Assembly (NCBI RefSeq): GCF_004923315.1 | Contig: NZ_CP039650.1 | Coordinates: forward strand, 2,381,501 to 2,445,500 | Length of the DNA stretch: 64,000 bases | DNA from: Azospirillum sp. TSA2s | GTDB taxonomy: Bacteria > Pseudomonadota > Alphaproteobacteria > Azospirillales > Azospirillaceae | Reading direction: 5' to 3' | Shown here: positions 28,750-36,829 of the stretch, piece by piece | Layout: every line of letters begins with the position of its first letter | How positions within the stretch are numbered: position 1 is the first letter of the stretch | The notes under the pieces: generated by a model | The model's database searches: none | Told to the model about the DNA's origin: nothing | The model's input: only the letters and a program-made list of their open reading frames with translations | Program-made: the position numbers and the translations under genes

Positions 28750-29976
28750 TTAAGAGTGGGGTGGCCGGTGCAGCGTGACCATCCGGCCATAGGGATGAAA
28801 ATCGCGCGATCCGCCACCGCCGGCGATGGTGCGCACCACCGCCTCGCGGTCGATGGCGACGAAACCGGCCAGCGAATGGACGCCATAGTCGAACAGGCGA
28901 GGGGTCAGCGGCGTGCCGGGGCCGATCATCGCCACCGTCGCGCCGGCCGAAACCCGCAGCAGGCGGGGCAGGGTGCGGTTGGCGAAGGCGGACGCGGTGA
29001 TGGCCACCGCCTCGGCCCCCGGCAGCAGCCAGTCGCAGGCGGCCTCCGGATATTCGCCATCCTGGGGGTTCAGGTCGATGACCTTCGCGCGCGGCAGGCG
29101 GCGGGCAAGCTGGGGGAAGCCGCCGATCACCACCACCCGGCCCTCCACCGAGGCGAACAGGTCGAGCCCATTGCTGGGGACGCCGGTCACGTCCGGCCGG
29201 TTGTAATGCGCGTTCAGGGCGGCGACGCCCACCGCGATTTCCAGCGGATCCCAGGATTGGGCGGCCATCGCGGCGAGATCGCGCAAAGACCGGCCGGCCC
29301 AGCGCTGCGGATCGTCCTCGGCCGCCGGAGCCTGCCGGGCGGCGACGCCCAGGCCATCGGCGGTCTCCACCAGAACCCACTTGTCGCCGGTGACGACGCG
29401 GCGGACCTCGGCATCGGCGACGCCCTGGACGAGGTCCACATACATCCGCTGCGGTCCCCACCAGCGCCACAGCGCGTCCGGCACCGGCGACAGCAGGTCG
29501 CAGAATCCGCCGGTGGCGGTCTGCCATTCGTTGAGATAGCGGCTGCCGACGCTGGTCAGCAGGGGGATGCCCTCGGCGATGGCGGTCAGCATCTCGTCCG
29601 ACAGGCCGTCGCCATGGGATTCCAAACCGGCGAACTTGTTGATCACCAGCAGGTCGACCCTTGACGCGACGGCATTGCGGATCGCCTGGCTGGCCTCGGC
29701 CACGCCGGTCGGGTCGACGCGGCAGGACTGCGATTCCCGCCCCAGCTTCTGGGTGATGTCATAGGCGCGTCCGGTGGCGACATCGACCAGTTCCATCCGC
29801 TCGGCGCAATCGTCGCCCGGCCCGTGGTTGCGCTGCACCAGCCCACCGACGCGAAAGCCGCGCCGCTTCAGCTCCGCCGTGAAGCCGTCCAGCAGCGCGT
29901 CGACGCCGTAGGAGCCGGGGCCATGGATCACGGCACCGGGGCGCAGCGGCGGCAGGGAGGCGGGAGGAAGCGGCAT
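28750..29976 (-). CDS. DUF2478 - DUF4213/DUF364 fusion protein
   Basis: The 408 residues fall into two unrelated units. Residues about 14-174 match DUF2478 (FRVGGLVQRNHGPGDDCAERM, LVDVATGRAYDI, SCRVDP, LLVINKFAGLE, ending in WRWWGPQ), an NTPase-like family that I recall mostly near molybdate uptake genes. Residues about 180-262 and 268-388 match DUF4213 and DUF364, described as putative heavy-metal-chelation domains (SWDPLEIAVGVAALNAHYN, VVVIGGFPQLARRLP, AMIGPGTPLTPRLFDYGV). Cys57 and Cys85 lie in the first unit. No membrane segment or signal is seen. It lies between tusA (45-nt gap) and DUF1244. Function is unknown; metal or cofactor handling is inferred. Confidence 0.82.
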   Translation of the reverse strand: MPLPPASLPPLRPGAVIHGPGSYGVDALLDGFTAELKRRGFRVGGLVQRNHGPGDDCAERMELVDVATGRAYDITQKLGRESQSCRVDPTGVAEASQAIRNAVASRVDLLVINKFAGLESHGDGLSDEMLTAIAEGIPLLTSVGSRYLNEWQTATGGFCDLLSPVPDALWRWWGPQRMYVDLVQGVADAEVRRVVTGDKWVLVETADGLGVAARQAPAAEDDPQRWAGRSLRDLAAMAAQSWDPLEIAVGVAALNAHYNRPDVTGVPSNGLDLFASVEGRVVVIGGFPQLARRLPRAKVIDLNPQDGEYPEAACDWLLPGAEAVAITASAFANRTLPRLLRVSAGATVAMIGPGTPLTPRLFDYGVHSLAGFVAIDREAVVRTIAGGGGSRDFHPYGRMVTLHRPPHS

Positions 29977-30021
29977 CGGGAGGACCTTTCGCGGGACGGC
30001 GGGCGGGTGGCGGCGGAGGCC

Positions 30022-30264
30022 TCAACCGCCGCGGCGGATGCGGTAGATGAAGACCGTCTTGTGGACCTCGTCCGGCTGGGTCTCGTGCGACAGCAACGCG
30101 TTGTCGGTCGTGTTGCAGAAGTGCCGGAAGTCGATGACGGAGGCCGGATCGGTCGCATAGACCACCAGTTCCTCCCCGGTCTCCATCCCGTTCAGCAGGG
30201 CGCGGGTGCGCAGGATGGGCAACGGGCAATGCAGCCCCTTCACGTCAAGCTCTCTCGCCGGCAC
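30022..30264 (-). CDS. TusA-family sulfurtransferase
   Basis: This 80-residue protein has the TusA core ELDVKGLHCPLPILRTRALL with the sulfur-carrying Cys in CPLP, then GEELVVYATDPASVIDFRHFC. The frame is open further upstream, but the GTG at 30264 follows GGAG with 8-nt spacing and gives the family size. TusA-like proteins relay persulfide sulfur to tRNA thiolation, molybdenum cofactor or other acceptors. As first gene of an operon with a putative metal-chelation fusion, a role in cofactor sulfuration is likely but inferred. Confidence 0.85.
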   Translation of the reverse strand: MPARELDVKGLHCPLPILRTRALLNGMETGEELVVYATDPASVIDFRHFCNTTDNALLSHETQPDEVHKTVFIYRIRRGG

Positions 30265-30424
30265 CGAGCCCGCTCCACACTGGTTGAGGACGAATTCCTT
30301 CAAGGACGTATGACTGTAGCGGGTTCCCGCCCGCTTCTCCAGACCGGCGGCCGAAAGGTCGCATCCGGGATTTTCGTCAACCGGCGCTGTTGTACGGCGC
30401 AATCGACGAAACCGGAATGGAAGG

Positions 30425-31456
30425 ATGGCGGTCATGGCGAAGCGTTCTATGGACGACAAGGTGGTGGTCATCACCGGCGCCTCCAGCGGCATCGGCCGGG
30501 CGACCGCGCTGGAATTCGCCCGCCAGGGGGCGGCGGTCATCCTCGCCGCCCGGCGGATGGCGGCCTTGCACGAGGTGGCGGAGGAATGCGTCGAGGCCGG
30601 CGGCCGGGCCATGGTGGTGCCGACCGACGTGACCGACCAGCGCGCGATGCAGCATCTGGCCGACCGCGCCGTTCAGGCCTTCGGCGGCATCGACGTGTGG
30701 GTCAACAATGCCGGCGTCATCGCCTTCGGCCGCTTCGAGGACATTCCCGACGAGGTGTTCGAGCAGGTGGTGCGCACCGACTTCTTCGGCATGGTCCATG
30801 GCTGCCGCGCCGTGCTGCCCCATTTCCTCGACCGTGGCGAGGGCATCATCATCAACACCGCGTCGATGGTGTCCAACATCGGCCAGCGTTATGCCACCCC
30901 CTACACCGCGGCGAAATTCGCCGTGCGCGGCTTCTCCGAATCGCTGCGGCAGGAACTGGTGGACGAGCCGGGCATCCATGTCTGCATGGTGATGCCGGCC
31001 TCCATCGACACTCCGCTGTGGCAGCATGCCGCCAACTACACCGGCCGCGCGGTCAAGCCGCTGAACCCGATACACCCGCCCGAGGAGGTCGCCGCCGCCA
31101 TCCTGTCGCTGGCCCGCACCCCCCAGCGCGAGCTGTTCGTCGGCGCCGAAGGCCGTCTCGCCGCCGTCGGCAACGCCATGGCGCCCCAGATGACCGAACG
31201 GGCGCTGGCCCACACCATCGAGCGCGACATGTTCCAGAACCGCTCGGCGCCGGCCACGTCCGGCGGGGTGATGACCGCCATGCCGGAATATCAGGGAGCC
31301 AGCGGTGGCTGGATGGAACGGCGGCAGGAGCACAGCCGGGGCAGGGAGGATGGACGGGAGCGCTCCTTCTCCTGGACCAACCTGACCCTGTTCCTGCTGC
31401 CGGTGGTGCTGGCGAGTCGTCCGCTGGGTGCCCGGCGGATGCGCCACTCCTGGTGA
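30425..31456 (+). CDS. short-chain dehydrogenase/reductase with C-terminal hydrophobic tail
   Basis: This 343-residue SDR has the NAD(P) motif TGASSGIGRA near residue 18, NNAG, the catalytic Ser in NTASMVS and YTAAK (Tyr, Lys). It is longer than classical SDRs. After residue 280 there is an extension with a Met- and Arg-rich part and a final hydrophobic segment (LTLFLLPVVLAS) that could anchor it in the membrane. The start could be the ATG at 30425, 30434 or 30449. It is divergent from tusA. The substrate is unknown. Confidence 0.88.
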   Translation: MAVMAKRSMDDKVVVITGASSGIGRATALEFARQGAAVILAARRMAALHEVAEECVEAGGRAMVVPTDVTDQRAMQHLADRAVQAFGGIDVWVNNAGVIAFGRFEDIPDEVFEQVVRTDFFGMVHGCRAVLPHFLDRGEGIIINTASMVSNIGQRYATPYTAAKFAVRGFSESLRQELVDEPGIHVCMVMPASIDTPLWQHAANYTGRAVKPLNPIHPPEEVAAAILSLARTPQRELFVGAEGRLAAVGNAMAPQMTERALAHTIERDMFQNRSAPATSGGVMTAMPEYQGASGGWMERRQEHSRGREDGRERSFSWTNLTLFLLPVVLASRPLGARRMRHSW

Positions 31457-31560
31457 ATTTCAGGCGCGGTGCTTGATCCGGCGCGCCGGAGCCGTTATAC
31501 GCTCGCCCCTTTTCCGGTGCGGCGGGTGGCCGCACCGGTCATCCGGGCAGGAGGCGGGAC

Positions 31561-32811
31561 ATGACGGCGTGCGGGCTCGATTTCGGCACCTCGAACACGA
31601 CGCTGGGCGTGCAGGACGCGGACGGCTTCCGGCTGCTGGCGCTGGACGGCGCGCGCACGACCCTGCCGACCGCGGTGTTCTTCGATTTCGAGCATGATCG
31701 GACCACCATCGGTCAAGCCGCCATCGACGGCTATGTGTCGGGGGTGGAGGGGCGGCTGATGCGCTCGATCAAGTCGATGCTCGGCACCGACCTGATCGAC
31801 GCCGACACCGCGCTCCGCAAGGGCCGCATCAGCTTCCGCGCGGTGATCGGCACCTTCCTCGATCTGGTGAAGAAGCGGGCGGAGGAGGCGATGGGCGGCG
31901 AACTGGGCGACGTCGTCGTCGGCCGCCCTGTCCATTTCGTCGACGGCGACCCGGCCGGCGATGCCGCAGCGGAAGAGACGCTGGGGCAGATCGCGCGGGC
32001 GGCCGGATTCCGCAACGTCTCCTTCCAGTTCGAACCCATCGCCGCCGCGCTCGATTACGAGCAGCAGGTCGCCGGGGAGGAACTGGCGCTGATCGCCGAC
32101 ATCGGCGGCGGCACCTCGGACTTCTCGGTCGTGCGGATCGGGCCGGAACGTCGCGGCAAGGCCGACCGGGCCGGCGACATTCTGGCGAATGACGGCATCC
32201 GCGTCGGCGGCACCGACTTCGACCGCGACCTCAGCCTCGCCACCGCCATGCCGGAACTCGGGTTTGGCAGCGCCATGAAGCGTGCCGGACTGCTGGCCCC
32301 CCGGAGCATCTATTTTGATCTGGCGACCTGGGCGAAGATCAACTTCCTCTACACCGCCAAGGCGATGGCCGAGTTGGAGCGCCTGCAGCGCGATTCCGCC
32401 GAGCCCGAGAAGATCGAGCGCCTGATCGGCGTGGTCGAGCACCGCCAGGGCCACGCGCTGGCGATGGCGGTGGAGCGGACCAAAATCGCGCTGTCCGACC
32501 ATGAGGCGACGGAGTTGGCGCTGGATTGGGGCGACGGGGATCTGGCGCTGGCGGTGGACCGGGATGCGCTGAACCGCGCCACCGGATTGCTGGCGGCCCG
32601 CATCGGGTTGCGCATCCGCGATTGTCTGGCCGATGCCGGGGTGACCGCCGACCGCATCGACGCGGTGTTCCTGACCGGCGGCTCCACCCTGCTGCCCCAG
32701 GTCCGCGCCGCGATCCTCGCCGAGGCGCCGGGCGCGCGGGTGGTGGAAGGCAACATCTTCGGCTCCGTCGGCCTTGGGCTAACGGTGGAGGCGCTGCGGC
32801 GGTATGGGTGA
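31561..32811 (+). CDS. Hsp70-family (YegD-like) protein
   Basis: This 416-residue actin-fold ATPase has the phosphate-1 motif CGLDFGTSNTTLGV, phosphate-2 LIADIGGGTSDFSVV and adenosine motif FLTGGSTLLPQV. It lacks the substrate-binding domain of DnaK and has the size of YegD, an Hsp70-like protein of unknown role. GGAGGCGGG precedes the ATG. It is followed by a repeat-rich spacer and the convergent mrp gene. Confidence 0.9.
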   Translation: MTACGLDFGTSNTTLGVQDADGFRLLALDGARTTLPTAVFFDFEHDRTTIGQAAIDGYVSGVEGRLMRSIKSMLGTDLIDADTALRKGRISFRAVIGTFLDLVKKRAEEAMGGELGDVVVGRPVHFVDGDPAGDAAAEETLGQIARAAGFRNVSFQFEPIAAALDYEQQVAGEELALIADIGGGTSDFSVVRIGPERRGKADRAGDILANDGIRVGGTDFDRDLSLATAMPELGFGSAMKRAGLLAPRSIYFDLATWAKINFLYTAKAMAELERLQRDSAEPEKIERLIGVVEHRQGHALAMAVERTKIALSDHEATELALDWGDGDLALAVDRDALNRATGLLAARIGLRIRDCLADAGVTADRIDAVFLTGGSTLLPQVRAAILAEAPGARVVEGNIFGSVGLGLTVEALRRYG

Positions 32812-32826
32812 GGGTCGGCTTCCTTT

Positions 32827-32989
32827 GCCCCCTCCCTAACCCTCCCCCGCTCTCAGCGGACCTACGGTCCGCCTGCCGCGTCAGCACAAAGCATAGCTTT
32901 GTGCGACAGCTTCGCGGGAGAGGGGACTGCCGCCGCTCTGGCACTTAACCCCCTCTCCCGCGTAAGCGGGGGAGGGTCGGGGAGGGGGC
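32827..32989. repeat. nested inverted-repeat element between hsp70-like gene and mrp
   Basis: Four inverted repeats are stacked. Outer 25-bp arms at 32827-32851 and 32965-32989 have two mismatches. Inner perfect 13-bp arms lie at 32913-32925 and 32950-32962. There are compact hairpins at 32856-32872 (7-bp arms, 3-nt loop) and 32884-32904 (9-bp arms, ATA loop). The C-tract and G-tract style matches the small interspersed palindromic elements common between convergent genes of alphaproteobacteria. It may serve as a bidirectional terminator or 3'-end protector. Confidence 0.75.
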
Positions 32990-33013
32990 ACCCATGCGGG
33001 CACCCCCACACCC

Positions 33014-34168
33014 TCACTGCACCACGATGCGCGGCGCCGCGCGGCCGCCGGTGCCGCCGCCGATCTTCTCCCACAGGCGGTTGGCGATGCGGCGGTAGGC
33101 CTGCGCGTGCTCGGAGTCGGGCTGCGACACCACGATCGGCTGGCCCTGGTCGGAGGTCTCGCGGATCGACAGGTGCAGCGGGATCTCGCCCAGGAACTCC
33201 ATGCCGAGATCGTCGGCCTCCTTGCGGGCGCCGCCATGGCTGAAGATGTCGGTGCGGTGGCCGCAGTTGGGGCAGCAGAAATAGCTCATGTTCTCGATGA
33301 TGCCCAACACGGGCACATCGACGCGGCGGAACATGTTCAGGCCCTTGCGGGCGTCCAGCAGAGCGATGTCCTGCGGGGTGGAGACGATCACCGCGCCGGC
33401 CAGCGGAACCTGCTGGGCCATGGTCAGCTGGGCGTCGCCGGTGCCGGGCGGCATGTCCACGACCAGGATGTCGAGATTGCCCCAATTCACGTCGCGCAGC
33501 ATCTGCTGAAGCGCGCTCATCACCATGGGGCCGCGCCAGATCATCGGCGTGTCCTCGGCCACCAGGAAGCCCATGGACATCACCTTGATGCCGTAATTCT
33601 CCATCGGCTCCAGGCGCTTGCCGTCGGGGCTGTTGGGGCGGCCGGAGATGCCCATCATGCGCGGCATCGACGGGCCGTAGATGTCGGCGTCGAGCAGCCC
33701 GACCTTCAGCCCGTTGGCGGCGAGAGCCAGCGCCAGATTGGCCGCGGTGGTCGATTTGCCGACGCCGCCCTTGCCCGATGCCACCGCGACGATCGCCTTC
33801 ACGCCGGGGACCAGCGGCTTCTGCGGGTCACCTTGCGGCGCACCGCCATGCGAATGCCCGTGCGAGTGGCCATGTCCGCCATGCGAATGCCCCTGCTGCG
33901 GCGCAGCCTGGGGCGCGGCGCGATGGGCGGTGAGCACCGCGGTGACCGACAGGACGCCGGGCAGGGCATCGACCGCCTTCTCCGCCGCATGGCGCAGCGG
34001 TTCGGCCTGGGCGCCGCGTTTGGGGTCGACTTCGATGGAAAAAGCGACATGGCCGTCGCGCACCACGAGGCCCGACAACATGCCCAAACTGACGATGTCG
34101 CCGCCCCGGTCCGGGTCGATGACGGTCTTCAGCGCCTGCATGACTTGAGCTTCGCTGATCTGCGCCAT
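33014..34168 (-). CDS. mrp: Mrp/ApbC-type Fe-S cluster carrier ATPase
   Basis: This 384-residue cytoplasmic P-loop protein carries [4Fe-4S] clusters to target enzymes. Residues 1-80 are a MIP18-like (DUF59) domain, residues 94-108 are a His-Gly linker (HSHGGHGHSHGHSHG), and residues 120-370 are the ATPase, with deviant Walker A GKGGVGKST (132-140) and the cluster-binding Cys299-x-x-Cys302 in CCPNCGH. The His-rich linker is unusual for the family and could bind Ni, Zn or Cu. The gene converges on the Hsp70-like gene and is divergent from hflK. Confidence 0.93.
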   Translation of the reverse strand: MAQISEAQVMQALKTVIDPDRGGDIVSLGMLSGLVVRDGHVAFSIEVDPKRGAQAEPLRHAAEKAVDALPGVLSVTAVLTAHRAAPQAAPQQGHSHGGHGHSHGHSHGGAPQGDPQKPLVPGVKAIVAVASGKGGVGKSTTAANLALALAANGLKVGLLDADIYGPSMPRMMGISGRPNSPDGKRLEPMENYGIKVMSMGFLVAEDTPMIWRGPMVMSALQQMLRDVNWGNLDILVVDMPPGTGDAQLTMAQQVPLAGAVIVSTPQDIALLDARKGLNMFRRVDVPVLGIIENMSYFCCPNCGHRTDIFSHGGARKEADDLGMEFLGEIPLHLSIRETSDQGQPIVVSQPDSEHAQAYRRIANRLWEKIGGGTGGRAAPRIVVQ

Positions 34169-34340
34169 GGTTGAAAACTCCGCTGTCTTCCCGATATTGG
34201 CGGATATCCGTTGGTGGAATCCTTGCCGAAGGGTATGGGGGACTATAGGACCGACGGACGAGATCGGTAAAGGGATGCGCGGGGCTTAAGCCGTTGCGCT
34301 TCCACATGATGGGACGAATCGCAGAGGGGGACACAGTCGG

Positions 34341-35606
34341 ATGCCGTGGAACAATCAAGGTGGGGGCGGCGGTGGCGGCCCCTGGGGTCCCCCGCCGGGC
34401 AACAACGGCCCGGGCAACCCGTGGGGGCGTCCCCAGGGCGGGGGAAATGGCGGCGGTGGCGGTGGCCCGCAGCCTCCCGACCTTGAGGATCTCCTGCGCC
34501 GCAGCCAGGATCGTCTGCGCCGCGCCATGCCCGGCGGTTTCGGCAGCGGCCGTGGCATCGCGCTCGTCGCCGGCGTGCTCGGCCTGATCTGGCTCGCCAG
34601 CGGCATCTACCGCGTCGAGGCGGACGAGCAGGGCGTGGTCATGCGCTTCGGCCAGTGGACCCGCACCGAGCAGCCCGGCCTGCGCTATCGCCTGCCGTCG
34701 CCGATCGAGACGGTGCTGCTGCCCAAGGTGACGCGCGTCAACCGGATCGAGGTCGGTTACCGTTCCTCCGTCGGCGGCGGCCGCACCGACCGCGACGTGC
34801 CGGACGAGTCGCTGATGCTGACCGGCGACGAGAACATCATCGACATCGACTTCACGGTGTTCTGGGTCATCAAGGACGCCGGCAACTTCCTGTTCAAGAT
34901 CCGCGAACCGGAAGTGACGGTGAAGAAGGCCGCCGAAAGCGCCATGCGCGAGGTCATCGGCCGCACCGACCTGCAGCCCGCCCTGACCGAGGCGCGCCAG
35001 CAGATCGAAACCTCGACCCGCCAGCTTCTCCAGACCATGCTGGACGAATACCAGTCGGGCATCGAGATCACCCAGGTCCAGCTGCAGAAGGCCGATCCGC
35101 CGCAGCCGGTCATCGACGCCTTCAACGACGTGCAGCGTGCCCGCGCCGACCGCGAACGCGCCCGCAACGAGGCGGAAGCCTACCGCAACGACATCATCCC
35201 GCGCGCCCGCGGCGAGGCGGAGCGGCTGGTGCAGGAGGCCTCGGCCTATCGCGAGCAGGTGGTCAGCCTGGCGCAGGGTGATGCCGAGCGTTTCCGCAAG
35301 GTGTACGAGGCCTATGCGCTGAACAAGGACGTCACCGCCAAGCGCATGTATCTGGAAACCATGGAGGAAATCTTCCGAGGCCGGAACAAGATCATCGTCG
35401 ACGGATCGGCGCAGAACGTCGTGCCCTATCTGCCGCTGAACCAGCTGGCCCCGCACGCGGTGCCCGCGCCGCAGCAGCAGGCGCCGCGCCAGGCGCAGCC
35501 CAACCAGAGCGGCAGCCAGGGCGGCGCACGGTCCGGCACGCAGACCCAGCCGCTGTCCTCGCTGTCGCAAAACCCGCCCCAGAATTCTTCAATGTCCGGC
35601 CAGTGA
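34341..35606 (+). CDS. hflK: FtsH protease modulator HflK
   Basis: This 421-residue inner-membrane protein has a Gly/Pro/Asn-rich cytoplasmic N terminus (residues 1-50), one membrane helix (IALVAGVLGLIWLASGIY) and a periplasmic SPFH/Band-7 domain (VEADEQGVVMRFGQW onward). A Gln- and Ser-rich C-terminal tail follows. With HflC it forms the cage that surrounds and restrains FtsH. Only 13 nt separate it from hflC, so the two are co-translated. Confidence 0.95.
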   Translation: MPWNNQGGGGGGGPWGPPPGNNGPGNPWGRPQGGGNGGGGGGPQPPDLEDLLRRSQDRLRRAMPGGFGSGRGIALVAGVLGLIWLASGIYRVEADEQGVVMRFGQWTRTEQPGLRYRLPSPIETVLLPKVTRVNRIEVGYRSSVGGGRTDRDVPDESLMLTGDENIIDIDFTVFWVIKDAGNFLFKIREPEVTVKKAAESAMREVIGRTDLQPALTEARQQIETSTRQLLQTMLDEYQSGIEITQVQLQKADPPQPVIDAFNDVQRARADRERARNEAEAYRNDIIPRARGEAERLVQEASAYREQVVSLAQGDAERFRKVYEAYALNKDVTAKRMYLETMEEIFRGRNKIIVDGSAQNVVPYLPLNQLAPHAVPAPQQQAPRQAQPNQSGSQGGARSGTQTQPLSSLSQNPPQNSSMSGQ

Positions 35607-35619
35607 GGAGGATCGCATC

Positions 35620-36561
35620 ATGAAACGCACCCTCGCCATCGCCGGCATCGCCATCGTGGCGCTCGGCATCGTCGCGTCCTCCGCCCTGTTCACCGTCAAC
35701 GAGGCCCAGCAGGCGCTGGTCCTGCAGTTCGGTGAACCCCGCCGGGTGATCCGCGAGCCGGGCCTGCAGGTGAAGATCCCCTTCATCCAGGAAGTCCGGC
35801 TGATCGACCGCCGCGTCCTCGACCTCGACCCGCCGGTGGAGCAGGTCATCCTGGCCGACCAGAAGCGGCTGGACGTCGACGCCTTCGCCCGCTACCGCAT
35901 CCACGACCCGCTGCGCTTCTACCAGACCGCCGGAACCGAGGCGGTGGTCGAAACCCGCCTGAACTCGATCGTCAACTCCTCGCTGCGCCGCGTGCTCGGC
36001 AACGTCACGGTGCTGGCGGTTCTTTCGGACGAGCGTGCCCGCATCATGACCGACATCAAGGAGCAGGTGAACGACGAGGCCAAACGCTTCGGCATCGAGA
36101 TCGTCGACGTGCGCATCCGCCGCGCCGACCTGCCGGAGGAGACCAGCCAGTCGATCTTCGCCCGCATGCGCTCCGAACGCGAACGCGAAGCGGCGGAGGC
36201 CCGCGCCCAGGGTCAGGAACAGTCGCAGCAGATCAAGTCGCGCGCCGAACGCGAGCGCACGGTCATCATCGCGGAGGCCCAGCGCGACGCGCAGATCCTG
36301 CGCGGCGAAGGCGACAACACCGCGCTGAAGCTGATCGCCGAGGCGACGTCGCAGGACCCCGGCTTCTACGGCTTCTACCGGTCGCTCGAAGCCTACCGGA
36401 AATCGCTGAACGGCAACGACACCACCATGGTGCTGTCGCCGAACGGGGAGTTCTTCCGCTACTTCAGCGGCCCGGGTCCGCAGGCGGGCGGTGGTCCGGC
36501 TGCCGCCGCTGCTCCGGCTCCCGCTCCCGCTCCCGCACCGGCCCCTGCGCCGGCGCAGTAA
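35620..36561 (+). CDS. hflC: FtsH protease modulator HflC
   Basis: This 313-residue partner of HflK has an N-terminal membrane anchor (LAIAGIAIVALGIVASSALF), an SPFH domain (NEAQQALVLQFGEPRRVI) and the RIRRADLPEE and AEAQRDAQILRGEGD helix that forms the cage wall. The C-terminal 30 residues are almost only Pro and Ala, an unusual tail. AGGAGGAT precedes the ATG. The DegP-type protease gene follows, a common order in alphaproteobacteria. Confidence 0.95.
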   Translation: MKRTLAIAGIAIVALGIVASSALFTVNEAQQALVLQFGEPRRVIREPGLQVKIPFIQEVRLIDRRVLDLDPPVEQVILADQKRLDVDAFARYRIHDPLRFYQTAGTEAVVETRLNSIVNSSLRRVLGNVTVLAVLSDERARIMTDIKEQVNDEAKRFGIEIVDVRIRRADLPEETSQSIFARMRSEREREAAEARAQGQEQSQQIKSRAERERTVIIAEAQRDAQILRGEGDNTALKLIAEATSQDPGFYGFYRSLEAYRKSLNGNDTTMVLSPNGEFFRYFSGPGPQAGGGPAAAAAPAPAPAPAPAPAPAQ

Positions 36562-36829
36562 GGCGCCGCAAGGCGGGATTGACGCGGTCTTGCGGCCGGG
36601 TCGGGTTCAACCCCGATCCGGCCGCAGGCATGTTCGGCATCCTGTATCCACGGCAGGAGGTCCGCAGCATTGGTTCAATGGAAATCCGAAGGCTTAAGAT
36701 TTCCACTGGTGCCGACTGGACCGGCACGCCATCTTGCGGCCATACTCGTGGCCCAACACATATATGGCCCAGAACCGGGCGGCCGCTCCCGCCCACGGAA
36801 TCGGCCGGACGTCTGGTAGGGAGAGCACG

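Noticed and set aside
29824..31476. 550-codon plus-strand frame
   Set aside because: It runs antisense to the fusion gene and tusA and then out of frame through the SDR gene; no domain is seen.
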